A stretch of 64,000 nt of DNA from Stramonita haemastoma (lineage: Eukaryota > Mollusca > Gastropoda > Neogastropoda > Muricidae). The stretch lies in NCBI GenBank assembly GCA_030674155.1, contig CM060327.1, positions 12,534,881 to 12,598,880 of the forward strand. Direction: 5' to 3'. The translations under genes were made by a program, and so were the position numbers. Shown here one piece after another: positions 1 through 10,189 of this stretch. How positions within the stretch are numbered: the first letter of the stretch is position 1; each line of letters opens with the position of its first letter. The notes beneath the pieces were generated by a model that saw nothing but the letters and a program-made list of their open reading frames with translations, had not been told where the DNA came from and made no database searches.

Positions 1-34
1 AAACGAATCGAGTCAAAAATAAAGAGAAGGATAG

Positions 35-205
35 AAATGAGGTGATTCATAGCAAAGAATTTCCAGAAGGTGGGAATTCTGACAAGCCCCTGGTATTCCC
101 ACTTGGGGAAAAGATGTGGAAACAAAAAAGGGAATTCCTAGCACATAATTTACAGGTGGGGATGCCATTTATACTGACAGGTCCCCGGCATCCCCATAGG
201 GGTAT
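35..205 (+). repeat. GGCATCCCC-family element (partial)
   Basis: GAATTTCCAGAAGGTGGGAA, then a second half GGTGGGGATGCCATTTATAC, GACAGGTCCCCGGCATCCCC. Confidence 0.75.
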
Positions 206-322
206 GAGCGTCAGACAAGAGCAACAGCATGAATCTTTCAAGTCCTCTTTCCACCTCTGTCTGCCTCTCTCTGTCTGTCTTAGCGTTGGATTGTCTGTCT
301 ACCTCGGTCTTTCTATCGGTGG

Positions 323-675
323 TCTACAGGTAACACATCTGCCTAGAAAGTGAGAAGTGTCGTTGGTGCCCAAACTTCTTCCATAAGCCCACTAGATCCT
401 GAGTGGTGGTCTGTGTGTTTGTTTTTTCGCAAGAGATGATAAATCCGAGGTGGCGTGTACAATACACATTCAGAGCACGTAAAAGAACCCACAGCAGCAA
501 GAGAGTTGTCCCAGGCAAAGTTCTGTACGGAAAATTCACTCTCTGAGGGAAACAAACACACATGCCGACAAGACAATTTCAATTTTAAAAAACAGATTAA
601 TGGGTGGTGCTGTTCTTGTTGTCACGTGCTCTCCCCATGGAGAGCAGTCCGAATTTCACTTAAACAAATCTGGAG
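323..675 (+). repeat. SINE family 2 copy
   Basis: CATCTGCCTAGAAAGTGAGA, AGAGTTGTCCCAGGCAAAGT, GAGGGAAACAAACACACATG, GGTGGTGCTGTTCTTGTTGT, GTCCGAATTTCACTT, collinear with 27310-27730. Confidence 0.82.
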
Positions 676-762
676 TTGTGAATGCAAGTTTCTAGCACAT
701 TCAAACAAGACTCCGTCATTGTCATCCTCTTTTTGCAGATGCACATTTAGTCACCATCCAAA

Positions 763-921
763 ATGACGTCAATGGATGGGAGAGCGGTACGTGACAATGA
801 CGTCAGAAGAAACAGGGCAGGAGAGCCAGTTCCTGTGACGTCATTTACCACGACACAGAAATGCTGTTCTCGATGGAGCTGCTCCAAATATGGCCTGTTT
901 GTTATCAACTTTATGGTGTGG
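763..921 (+). CDS. Tetraspanin exon 1 (N-terminus and first half of TM1)
   Basis: Encodes 53 residues. The ATG at 763 has A at -3 and lies 15 nt after an in-frame TAG (748-750), which fixes the start. About 38 polar cytosolic residues, including a CC pair near residues 34-35 that could be palmitoylated, precede the TM1 signature KYGLFVINFMVW. The exon ends in phase 0 at TGG followed by GTGAGT. A pyrimidine-AG at 736-738 could be the acceptor of a 5' UTR intron. Three CRE palindromes and a CArG box overlap this exon. Confidence 0.82.
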
Positions 922-974
922 GTGAGTGCTCCAAATATGGCCTGGTTCATTCCTTATATAATTTCTTCCATCGT

Positions 975-1070
<96 letters not shown>

Positions 1071-2165
1071 GTCTGCTTTCCTTTCAACATAATTGTCCTG
1101 TTCCCTCTTCTCTTTTTTTGCCTCCTAAAAGTTGCTCCCTCCTCCTTTCTTCCTGTGTGTTTTGTTATATTATCCTCGAAATAAAAGAATTTTTATTTGG
1201 TTTGATTTGATTTGATATGATATGATTTGGTTTCATTTGTTATGATATGATATGATATGATATGATATGATATGATATGATATGATATGATATGATATGA
1301 TATGACATGACATGACATGATATGATATGATGATATGACATGAGATGACATGACATGACATAATATGATATGATATGATCTGACATGATATTATATGATA
1401 TTATACAATACGATACGATACGATATAATATGACATAATTTCATTTGATTTGATCTTTTACAGCATCGTTCCCCTCAATTCCTGTCACGCCCTGACCTTA
1501 AAAACCTTTCTTGTCCTTGCAGGCAGCGGGGTGCATACTGATGGGGGTGGGGGCCTGGTATCGTCTGCAACGTAACACGGTGGCGGCCTTTGATCACGTC
1601 ACGGTTGACGTGGCCTATCTGCTGATCGGCATCGGTGCCGTCATGTTTGTCGTCAGCCTCTTCGGCTGTCTAGGGGCGCTTAGGGAGAGCCTCTGTCTCC
1701 TCAAAGTTGTAAGTCCTCGGGTAGGGGGTAGGGGTGAGGTAGGGGGGGCGGGGAGGGGAAGGGTGGGGAAGGGAAGGGGTGGGGGTGGTCTGCTGAAGAT
1801 TGTAAGGCTTGAGGGTAGAACAGGGAGGGTGGGGGCAGGTTCTGATAAAACTTGTCAGGGTGGGGGCTGGTGTGTCTGTGGGGGGGGGGGGGGGGGGGCG
1901 CTGCTGAAGATTGTAAGACTGAAAGTGGGTGGGGGGGGGGTGCCTGCTGAAATTTGTATGGGTGGGGGTGTGTGTGTGCTGAAAAATGGAGGGCTGGGGG
2001 CAAAGGGCCGAATGAATTTATCTATTACTCATTGAAATATAGATTTATCAATCAATAAATCAGTCAATCAATCAATCAATCTCTCTCTCTCTCTCTCTCC
2101 CCTCTTCTCTCTCTCTCTCTCTCCTCTCCTCTCTCTCTCTCTCCCTCTCTCCTCTCTCTCTCTCC

Positions 2166-2254
<89 letters not shown>

Positions 2255-4977
2255 TCTCTCTCCTCTCTCTCCTCTCTCGTTCACGTGCTACACTCTTCGT
2301 CTCATGTCTCTCTCCACATTTATCGTCACGGTGGTAAAAGGTGTCGTGGCTCAAAGGTGGCCGGTGCTACCTTTGTGCTGCGGACACGGTGGAAAGATCT
2401 GGACTGTCAAGCACCATCGATCTACAAAACCCCATGGCACATGGATAAGATTGACAAGCTGCAGACGAGGTCAGTAGTGGGTGTGTGTGGGGTGTGGTGT
2501 GGTGGGGTGTGTGGTGGGGTGTGGTGTGGTGTGGTGTAGTGTATCAGCAACTACAACACCCCTCGTGGCACCATGGATAAGGATCTGGACAAGCTGCAGA
2601 CAGAGGTACAGTAGTGGAGTGGGGTGCGGTAGGGTGGGGGGTGGGGTGTGGGGTGGGGTGGGGTGGGGTGTAGTGTAGTGTGGTGCGGTGTAGTGTATCA
2701 GTAACTACAACACCCCACGGGGCACCATGGATAAGGATCTGGACAAGCTGCAGACAGAGGTACAGTTGTGGGGTGGGGTGGGGTGTGGGGGGTGGTGGGG
2801 GTGTGTGGGGTGTGGTGTGGTGTGGTGTGGTGTGGTGTGGTGTGGTGTGGTGTGGGGTGGTGTAGTGTAGTGTAGTACAGTACAGTACAGTACAGTACAG
2901 TACGGTACGGTGGGGTGGGGTGGGGTGGGGGTAGTGTGGTGTGGTGTGGTGTGGTATAGTGTAGTGTTGTGCAGTGTGGTGCAGTGTAGTGTAGTGTAGT
3001 GTAGTGTAGTGTAGTGTAGTGTAGTGTAGTGTAGTGCAGTGCAGTGCACTGTAGTGCAGTGCAGTGTAGTGCAGTGCAGTGCAGAGCAGTGTAGTGTAGT
3101 GTAGTGTAGTGCAGTGTAGTGTAGTGTAGTGTAGTGCAGTGTGGTGCAGTGTAGTGTAGTGTAGTGCAGTGTGGTGCAGTGTAGTGTATCAGCAACTACA
3201 ACACCCCTCGTGGCACCATGGATAAGGATCTGGACAAGCTGCAGACAGAGGTACAGTAGTGTGGAGTGGGGTGGGGTGGGGTGGGGTGGGGTGGGGTGTG
3301 GTGTGGTGTGGTGTGGGGTGGTGTGGTGTGGTGTGGTGTGGTGTGGTGTAGTGTAGTGTAGTGTAGTGTAGTGTAGTGTAGTGTAGTGTAGTGTAGTGTA
3401 GTGTAGTGTAGTGTAGTGTAGTGTAGTGTAGTGTAGTGTGTGGTGTCGTGTCGAGTGGTGTCGTGTGGTGTAGTACGGGGTGGGGGTGTGTGATGTTGAG
3501 TGGAGTGGAGTGTAGTGTGATGTGGTGTGGGGTGTGGTGTAGTGTAGTGTATGTTTCTGTTTCGTTTATGTATCTGCCTCAGTTTCTGTTTGTTATCTAA
3601 ATCTGTATTTGTTTCTGATTCTGTTTCTGTCCTGCAGTATGTATCTGTTTCTGTATCTGTTTCTGTGTCTGTATCTGTATGTTTCTGTTGCTGTGTCTGT
3701 GTTTGTTTCTGTATCTGTTTCTGTGTCTGTGTCTGTATGTTTCTGTTTCTGTATCTGTTTCTGTGTATGTTTCTGTATCTGTGTATGTTTCTGTATCTGT
3801 TTCTGTATCTGTATCTGTGTCTTTATCTGTATCTGTTTCTGTATCTGTTTCTGTATGCTTCTGTTTCTGTATCTTTTTCTGTATCTGTATCTGTTTCTGT
3901 ATCTGTTTCTGTATGCTTCTGTTTCTGTATCTTTTTCTGTATCTGTATCTGTTTCTGTATCTGTTTCTGTATGCTTCTGTTTCTGTATCTTTTTCTGTAT
4001 CTGTATCTGTTTCTGTATCTTTTTCTGTATCTGTATCTGTTTCTGTATCTGTTTCTGTATCTTTTTCTGTATCTGTATCTGTTTCTGTATCTGTTTCTGT
4101 ATGCTTTCTGTATCTTTTTCTGTATCTGTATCTGTTTCTGTATCTGTTTCTGTATGCTTCTGTTTCTGTATCTTTTTCTGTATCTGTATCTGTTTCTGTA
4201 TGTTTCTGTATGCTTCTGTTTCTGTATCTTTTTCTGTATCTGTATCTGTTTCTGTATCTGTTTCTGTATGCTTCTGTTTCTATATCTGTTTCTATATCTG
4301 TTTCTGTATCTGTTTCGGTTTCTATATCTGTTTCGGTTTCTGTTTCTGTATTTGTTTCTGTATCTGTTTCTGTATCTGTATGTTTCTGTATCTGTTTCTG
4401 TATCTGTATGTTTCTGTATCTGTATGTTTCTGTTTCTGTCCTTCAGTATGTATGTTTCTGTATCTGTTTTTGTATCTGTTTCTCTATCTGTCTCTGAATC
4501 TCTATCTGTATCTATCCCTGCTTCTGTATCTGCCTCTGTATCTGTCTCTTTGAATCTATCTCTGTATCTCTCTCTGTCTCTGTGTCTGTCCTGCAGTACC
4601 AGTGCTGTGGGGGGTCGTCCTACAAGGACTGGGAGGTGAGTGCCGCCTACAACTGTTCCTCCACGGCTGACCAGGCCTGTGATGTGCCCCCCTCCTGCTG
4701 CTACAAGCCTGCTACAGACTGCGGGGACAAAGTGCGCAGATACTCTGTAAGTCTGGGTAGTATAGCTGGCTGGGTGCTGTGGGTGCTGTGGGTGGTGGGA
4801 TGGGGTGGGAAGGGGTGGGATGGTGAGGTGGGGGTGTGGGGGTGAGGGTGAGTGGTGGGAAGGTTGTGGGTTGGTGGAGGAGGAGGGGTGGTGATGGTGA
4901 ATGAATGCCATGGGTGGGGTGGTGTTGCATGGGTGGATGTGTGGACAGGGGTGGGGTGTGGGTGTGGGGGGGGGAGT

Positions 4978-5048
<71 letters not shown>

Positions 5049-5547
5049 CATGCGTGTGTTCGTGCGTGCGTGCGTGCAAGCGTGCGTGCGCGCGTATGTG
5101 TGTCCATTGACAAAGACCAGTTGGTATGTTCAGACGTTATATAAAACACTTTTGCTGCTCTAAGCACAAGGCCATCCCCCCACCCCCTCCCTCCCGGCCG
5201 TGTACCCCTCCACCCCCATCCCCTCCTCGTCTCCACCTCACAGACAGACTTGCTTTGCATAGTTCCTGATGACCAATACCTCTTCTTTTTGTCGTCTGTT
5301 GCAGGAAGAATTTGCCAAATCGAGAATCCACACACGCGGCTGTATCGGGGCCCTGATGACCATCTTCAAAGATAACCTGGTGATCATTGGTCTGATTGCT
5401 TTTGCTGTGGGATTTTTACAGGTAAGGAAGGAGGGGGGTGGGGGTGGGAGGATGGGGAGGATAGACTGGTCAGGGTCATTTTTAAGTTTTTATTCTGAAT
5501 TTCTATTTTTTTTGTATTTTAAAGATATTAGAGTTTAAAGCTATATA

Positions 5548-5578
<31 letters not shown>

Positions 5579-6108
5579 ATTGTTGTTGTTGTAGTTGTTG
5601 TTGTTGTTGTTCTTCTTCTTCTTCTTCTTCTCCGCCTCCTCCTCCTCCTCCTCCTCCTTTTTCTCCTTTCTCTTCTTCTTCTTCTTCTTCTTCTTCTCAT
5701 TCTTCTTCCTATTCTTCTTCTCCTCATTCTTCTCCTCAATCTTCTCATTCTTCTTCTTCTTTCTATTTTTTGCCTTCTTCTCCTCCTCCTCTTCCTCGAC
5801 CTCTTTCTCCTCCTCCTCCTCCAATTCCTTTTCCTCCTCCTCCTCCTTTCTCTTCTGCTAATGCTGCCCCTTTTCCTCCTCCTCTCCTACTTTACCTTTC
5901 CCTCCTTCTTCCTCTTCGTATTCTTCTTCTTCTCCTCCTCCTCCTCCTTTTTCTCCATACTGTTCTTGGTGTTTATTTTCTGAAGACTGTCATGATCCTG
6001 GTTCTGACTCATGTCAGGTGTGCTGATGTGTGTCTGCAGGTGTGCTCACTGGTGATGGCTCACTGCCTCATGAGGTACATCGTTTCTGACGGCAAGTTTA
6101 CCTTGTGA
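763..6108 (+). CDS. Tetraspanin gene, C8 type, TSPAN33-like (multi-exon, TM3 damaged)
   Basis: Four-pass membrane scaffold protein. Exons placed: 763-921, 1523-1708, about 2290-2388 (TM3, frame-broken), one of 2548-2605 / 2702-2759 / 3193-3250, 4597-4746, 5305-5421, 6040-6108. The start of TM1 (C-SKYGLFVINFMVW) and TM1-TM2 (AAGCILMGVGAW, LLIGIGAVMF, GCLGALRESLCLL) follow the tetraspanin pattern closely. The large loop has CCG, NC, AC, SCC, DC and GC, eight cysteines, which defines the C8 group; vertebrate C8 members control ADAM10 trafficking (family knowledge). CCGG-SYKDW and the VD-A-LLI--G--MF stretch recall TSPAN33. All exon phases agree apart from the TM3 frame. The protein would be about 270-280 aa, normal for the family. 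Subfamily assignment is less certain than membership of the tetraspanins. It converges with MTF1. Confidence 0.9.
764..961 (+). promoter_or_regulatory. Cluster of three CREs, two CArG boxes and a TATA-like motif
   Basis: TGACGTCA, the full CREB/ATF palindrome, occurs at 764-771, 798-805 and 836-843. CCAAATATGG, a perfect SRF CArG box, occurs at 884-893 and 931-940 inside a 17-bp direct duplication (GCTCCAAATATGGCCTG). TATATAA is near 955-961. The matches are exact. Regulatory function is inferred only: the first four sites lie in coding exon 1 and the last is in intron 1. Confidence 0.4.
975..1068. repeat. (CT)n microsatellite
   Basis: An almost uninterrupted CT dinucleotide tract of about 47 units in tetraspanin intron 1. 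Confidence 0.97.
1197..1440. repeat. (TATGA)n pentanucleotide satellite
   Basis: TATGA/TTTGA pentamers, with decayed variants at both ends, in tetraspanin intron 1. It ends shortly before the exon 2 acceptor. Confidence 0.93.
1523..1708 (+). CDS. Tetraspanin exon 2 (TM1 end, small loop, TM2)
   Basis: 62 codons, phase 0 on both sides, between CCTTGCAG and GTAAGT. It contains the polar GAWYRL after TM1, a short extracellular loop, a hydrophobic TM2 (about 20 residues) and the GC-GALRE-LCLL intracellular turn diagnostic of tetraspanins. Confidence 0.93.
1725..2280. repeat. G-rich block followed by (CT)n tract
   Basis: 1725-2000 is extremely G-rich on the + strand, with many GGGG runs and a run of about 20 G near 1879-1898, so it has G-quadruplex potential. 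The G block partly repeats a unit containing CTGCTGAAGATTGTAAG. 2080-2279 is interrupted CT repeat. It lies between TM2 and the TM3 remnant. Confidence 0.85.
2290..2388 (+). pseudogene. Tetraspanin TM3 exon, frame-broken
   Basis: One frame gives TFIVTVV-KGVVAQ and the next gives VAGATFVLRTR; joined they read like TM3 and its cytosolic end. The switch is at CTCAAAGGTGG (about 2351-2360). The 3' end at ACACG|GTGGAA leaves a 2-nt overhang (CG) that the first base of the 58-nt exon completes to an arginine codon, so the exon boundary is supported. The acceptor is not clear. It may be an assembly indel or a real lesion. Confidence 0.45.
2411..2469 (+). pseudogene. Degenerate copy of the 58-nt tetraspanin exon
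   Basis: Aligns with the three intact copies downstream (YKTP, HMDK, DKLQT) but has substitutions and indels and no matching TATCAG acceptor. It ends in GAG|GTCAGT. It may be the oldest copy. Confidence 0.6.
2548..2605 (+). CDS. Tetraspanin 58-nt exon, copy A
   Basis: Flanked by TATCAG and GTACAG. After the split codon it encodes NYNTPRGTMDKDLDKLQTE, the membrane-proximal helix of the large loop just before YQCCGG. 58 nt is 3n+1, so two copies cannot be spliced together in frame. Confidence 0.75.
2702..2759 (+). CDS. Tetraspanin 58-nt exon, copy B
   Basis: Same length, splice sites and peptide as copy A, with three synonymous changes (TAAC start, CCA, CGG GGC). It sits in the same GTGGG/GTGTA satellite. 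Confidence 0.72.
3193..3250 (+). CDS. Tetraspanin 58-nt exon, copy C
   Basis: Identical to copy A over the 58 nt and the immediate splice sites. It is nearest to the CCG-loop exon. Its GAG end joins TAC CAG TGC TGT of 4597 in phase 0. Confidence 0.78.
3549..4590. repeat. TTTCTG/TATCTG minisatellite (about 1 kb)
   Basis: Hexamer units TTTCTG and TATCTG, often in a 12-18 bp higher order with TATGC interruptions, fill the intron up to the acceptor at 4596. Open frames of up to 362 codons on + and 418 on - through it are by-products of a 6-bp period without stops. Confidence 0.95.
4597..4746 (+). CDS. Tetraspanin large extracellular loop exon
   Basis: 50 codons, phase 0, between CCTGCAG and GTAAGT. 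It carries CCGG, an NCSS sequon (potential N-glycosylation), AC-DVPPSCC and DCG, seven of the eight loop cysteines. CCG and PSCC are the disulfide core of the family. Confidence 0.95.
4979..5043. repeat. (GT)n microsatellite
   Basis: About 32 GT units in the tetraspanin intron after the loop exon, followed by GTGC-rich sequence to about 5100. Confidence 0.97.
5305..5421 (+). CDS. Tetraspanin exon with last loop cysteine and TM4
   Basis: 39 codons, phase 0, between GTTGCAG and GTAAGG. It encodes the loop end with the eighth cysteine (RGCIGAL) and TM4 (NLVIIGLIAFAVGFLQ). Confidence 0.94.
5548..5960. repeat. TTG, TTC and TCC triplet tracts (homopyrimidine)
   Basis: Starts as (TTG)n at 5548-5608 and becomes TTC/TCC-rich, nearly pure pyrimidine on + from about 5610 to 5960. 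It lies in the last tetraspanin intron. Mirror-like pyrimidine DNA can form triplexes (general knowledge). Confidence 0.93.
6040..6108 (+). CDS. Tetraspanin last coding exon
   Basis: After GTCTGCAG, encodes the end of TM4 (VCSLVMAHCLMRYI) and a short cytosolic tail ending KFTL, then TGA at 6106-6108. A C and H-C pair near the membrane could be palmitoylated. Confidence 0.92.
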   Translation: MCSLVMAHCLMRYIVSDGKFTL

Positions 6109-6374
6109 GGCAGCAAACCCTGCAGGCTACAGCTCCTTTTTCATATTCAACACTTCGCTTTGCTGCCATTGTTATGTTGATGTCAGCTGTTCACGTTCCA
6201 CTGTTTTGCTCTTTATCAAAATGTGGTCGATTCATGTGCGCTCGCTCGCACGCACGCACGTGCGCGCGCGCACGCACATACATACACGCACGCGTACGCA
6301 CACACACACACGCGCGCACACACGCACACACACACACACACACACCATCTGGAAATAAACATTTGATTTTCATA

Positions 6375-6458
<84 letters not shown>

Positions 6459-7320
6459 CTCTGTATTGCGGTATGAAGTTGCCTTGTCGTTGAAGAAAAG
6501 TCCCATTAGGAGTTTATACATCTATATCTCTTATGAACATGTCGGTAAATATTGTTATTGTTAGTCCCATTAGGAGTTTACACATACATATCTCTTATGA
6601 ACATGTCGGTAAATATTGTTATTGTTTTCGAGGGAGAGACATTAATTTTGTGCCATTCCTTCATTTCTAAATAGTTGTATTCGATTTTTTCATGTTTTCG
6701 GTGTTCAATTTATGATGAATGACAACCTTTTTTTAAATTTAATAATTGCTCTTAAGTTCTATACGTTTCTATCCCTCTCTCTCTCTCTACTCCACTCTTT
6801 TTTCTTGTATGCTTGCATGTTGGTGCCTTCTTTTCTTTTTTCTTATGTGTCTTAACACTGAAGCTATTCAGACTTACACAGAAACACACACACACACACA
6901 GACACAACACCACACACACACACACCACACAGCACACACACACACACACACACACTCATCCTCCTTATGTGACATATACTTGCCATGTGTACACCACCAC
7001 ATTATGCAAACGATCAAAAGACACAAACCACATAAGAACCATAGGCTTGACTAGCAGCAAGGGAATACCTATACGTCAATCAAGCGTTTGTAAAAAAGAT
7101 TTTCAAACCGTTGTGTTTTCAGTGCCCTGCCCCTGTTCTCCGCCATTTTCCCCCTTCTGACTTCCTAGGACTGATCAGATAGCTGGACGATTCTTTTGAC
7201 CTGTTGAATATGGATTCCAATCCTGGTAGGTAGAATAGATGGCCTTTTTAATTTTTTTTTTTGCTTTTTAACTCAAAGTGCCTGTTTGTTATGCCTTTGT
7301 TCTTTAATTTTGGAATGTAT
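6109..7320. other. Tetraspanin 3' flank with AC repeats
   Basis: No coding signal. AC/GT-type repeats lie at 6236-6344, 6377-6458 and 6886-6955. A 60-bp direct duplication starting GTCCCATTAGGAGTTTA occurs at 6500 and 6565. The AATAAA at 6353-6358 is inside a dispersed repeat tail and is weak evidence for a poly(A) site. Confidence 0.7.
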
Positions 7321-8150
7321 CCATGGTCTTTAATCCTTGTTTGTGGTCTTTAATCCATCTTGGGGATTCTCTGTAGTCTTTAATCCTGAATCTCTGTGGT
7401 CTTTGATCCTTGAATCTCTGTATCTTATCTTGAATCCTTGGTTTTAAGTCCTACATTCTTCAGCTTTATCCTTGATCTGTGAATGCTTTATCCTGTTCTC
7501 TGCTGTCTTTAATCCTTGAATCTCTGTGGTCTTTAATCCTTGAATCTCTGTAGTCTTTAATCCTTGATTCTCTGTAGTCTTTAATCCTTGAATCTCTGTA
7601 GTCTTTAATCCTTGAATCTCTGTGGTCTTTATCCTTGAATCTCTGTAGTCTTTAATCCTTGAATCTCTGTAGTCTTTAATCCTTGAATCTCTGTAGTCTT
7701 TAATCCTTGAATCTCTGTAGTCTTTAATCCTTGAATCTCTGTAGTCTTTAATCCATGATTCTCTGTAGTCTTTAATCCTTGAATCTCTGTAGTCTTTAAT
7801 CCTTGATTCTCTGTAGTCTTTAATCCTTGAATCTCTGTGGTCTCGAATCCTTGAATCTCTGTGGTTTTTAATCCTTGAATCTCTGTAGTCTTTAATCCTT
7901 GATTCTCTGTAGTCTTTAATCCTTGAATCTCTGTGGTCTCGAATCCTTGAATCTCTGTGGTTTTTAATCCTTGAATCTCTGTAGTCTTTAATCCTTGAAT
8001 CTCTGTGGTCTCGAATCCTTGAATCTCTGTGGTTTTTAATCCTTGAATCTCTGTAGTCTTTAATCCTTGAATCTCTGTGGTCTCGAATCCTTGAATCTCT
8101 GTGGTTTTTAATCCTTGAATCTCTGTGGTTTTTAATCCTTGATTTTCAGT
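7320..8150. repeat. 24-bp minisatellite with higher-order structure
   Basis: About 30 units of CTTGAATCTCTGTAGTCTTT-AATC. Variants (GTGGTCTCGAATC followed by GTGGTTTTTAATC) recur at about 7838, 7932, 8006 and 8078, so multi-unit blocks were duplicated. Because 24 is a multiple of three, the - strand stays open (7629-8234) as an eight-residue repeat GLKTTEIQ. I see no gene context for it. Confidence 0.95.
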
Positions 8151-8284
8151 CCCTACAGCTTCTCCAGCTTTCTGCTTTCTGTGACTGCTTAGCTGTGTTC
8201 TGCTGTCCTGTCTTCGATGGTTCATGGCTGTCACTTTGCTGCCAGATGGTTTTGGCTTGACACTCAGCTAAGCCTTTGGATTTA

Positions 8285-8620
8285 GGAGCAGAATAACTCA
8301 GTGGTTAGAATGCTGTAGGCTACTCTGATCTCACAGAGTTTGGGGGCGCAGGTTTGAGACTCCACTAAGCTGTATCGGTTGAAGGATCAATATCTCAAAT
8401 TCTCCCGTACAGCTCAGACCACAGCTGCAATGACCAAACTGGAAATCGTCTAGAACGACAAGAACGTCGCCATCAGCTTCAAGATCAGACTGATGCGTTT
8501 CCTGGTCATGTCCATATTTTTGTGCCCATATGAAACGTGGACCATAACAGAAGTATTGAAAGGAGGATACAGTTAATGCTGTCTTGACATGGTTCATTTC
8601 TGGTCACTTTCAGAGCCAAT
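8285..8620 (+). repeat. tRNA-derived SINE-like copy (decayed)
   Basis: AATAACTCAGTGGTTAGAA resembles a pol III A box and GCAGGTTTGAGACTCC a B box about 50 nt later. It is decayed. The following 8400-8900 contains a loosely duplicated block (CAGACTGATGCGTTTCCTG and a related copy at about 8840). Confidence 0.5.
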
Positions 8621-9454
8621 GGTATTGGAAGATAACATCAAAGTTTGGCTTATGGGAGCACGAAAGTAAACCATGGAAGTGAGGAAGCTGTACTCTGTTT
8701 CAGGGGCCCAGCTTTGAAGGACTCATAGTGTATGTGAGGAGTAATACCTCAATTGTCTGGAAGAAATGAACAGCTGCATGACCAATACTGAAGAATCGTC
8801 CCACAACACAAAAGAGTGTAGCAATTAGCTTCAAAGATTCAGATGAGGCGTTTCCTGCTCAATGCCATATGCTTTTGTGCCCATGTAAAGTGACTTTACA
8901 GAAGACAGTTTTCCGCTTTGGCAAGCAGCGTTTGTCGAAGAACTTATCGTTGTAGCTTGTTTACTGTAGTTTCGCCTTCAAAGTGTAGTCTAGTCTATCA
9001 GCAGAAAGAAAATCAGACGTGGTAACAGGAATCCTTGTGGAACTCTGTACTAGCGCTGAAAGGTTATGTCTGTAAAGGCTGTGGATGACGTACTTGTGAC
9101 GTGTAAGGGTGTGGATGTACGTGTTCAGTGACATGCAAGGTTTGGATGAGTTTTGTGACATGCAATGGTTGTAGATGATGTGGCAGTTACCCCACCCCCA
9201 CCCCAAACTGTACTAGTGTTACAGCAGGTTTAAAAAAAAAAAAAAAAGACAACTCTGTGTGCCTGAGTGTCTTATACTTTTTCTAGTCGTCTAGATCATG
9301 ATAGGAAGAAAGTGGGGATTTTTTTTTGTGTCGTGTGTGTGTGTGTGTGTGGGAGTGTGTGATAAAGTATTCGTGGTTGCTTTTGCAAGAAGTACTCGTG
9401 GTTGCTTTTGCTTATATGCTCAGGATCTGAACAAAAAAAGACCGACATTATCAG

Positions 9455-9670
9455 AAATGAAAGAAGACTGTAGCGATATCACTGACATCACCATGAATAA
9501 AGAAGACTGTTATCACTGACATTATCATATAAAAGAAGACTGTAGTGTTATCACTGACATTATCATGATAAAGAAGACTGTATAGTGTTATCACCACATA
9601 ATCACAATAAAAGACTGTGGTGTTTTCACCATAATTGTCATGATAAAAGAAAGATCAACATGTATGATAA
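9455..9670. repeat. About 40-bp tandem repeat
   Basis: Four to five units around AAGAAGACTGT, TTATCACTGACATTATCATG. Divergence rises towards the 3' end. Confidence 0.8.
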
Positions 9671-9957
9671 AAGAAGCTGTTATCAGCTTGATCTTCTGTA
9701 CCTTTGCATTCTCCATCTCCATTTTTTTTTTTTTAGAAATGCGGCATATTTGAGCAACTCTTCATATCTTTGTTAAAATCTGTCATAGTGTTACAAAAAG
9801 ATGAGCATAGTTTTGGGCAGATGTGTGGAACGCTACGCAATGCTGCTCTTCATTTGTTAAGTATGCTTTGCTGTGTGAATGCTCCCCTTTCTCGTCTGCT
9901 TTCCGAATGACTGTCAACCATAATCGTTGCCTTTGTATGTAAATACTTGATCTATAA

Positions 9958-9963
9958 AATAAA
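9958..9963 (+). terminator. Candidate poly(A) signal
   Basis: AATAAA in unique-looking sequence before a (GT)n repeat. It could end a long tetraspanin 3' UTR, but nothing else ties it to that gene. Confidence 0.25.
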
Positions 9964-10189
9964 TCTGAAAGTTTGAACTTCTGCTCTGCATGAATAGGCT
10001 TCATTGTTGTGTGTGTGTGTGTGTGTGTGTGTGAGGCACTTGGATGCAAGTGTGTGAACACATGCTTGGGTGGATGTGTATAGAGAGTCTATGCATGTGT
10101 ATGGTGTGTGTGCGTGCGTGGTTGCGTGCGTGCGTGCGGCGCCGCGCGCGCGCGCGTGTGTGTGTGTGAGACCACTGAAACATCTATCC

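Larger units (their letters stand above)
2480..3548. repeat. GTGGG/GTGTG/GTGTA/GTGCA pentamer satellite around the tandem exons
   Basis: Continuous arrays of 5-bp GTGNN units separate and flank the three exon copies. Subarrays are homogeneous (GTGTA at 3349-3437, GTGCA around 3030-3190). The satellite probably drove the exon duplications by unequal exchange (inference). Confidence 0.93.

Noticed and set aside
455..766. A short gene upstream of the tetraspanin
   Set aside because: The frame runs along a SINE family 2 copy and has no protein-like features.
3549..5079. Long open frames on both strands (up to 418 codons) through the TTTCTG repeat
   Set aside because: Hexamer periodicity removes stops in all frames; the translations are only Leu/Tyr/Phe/Val/Ser or Arg/Asn/Gln strings and the region lies inside a tetraspanin intron.
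6353..6358. Tetraspanin poly(A) signal
   Set aside because: The hexamer is part of a dispersed repeat tail found twice more in the window, so it is not good evidence on its own.
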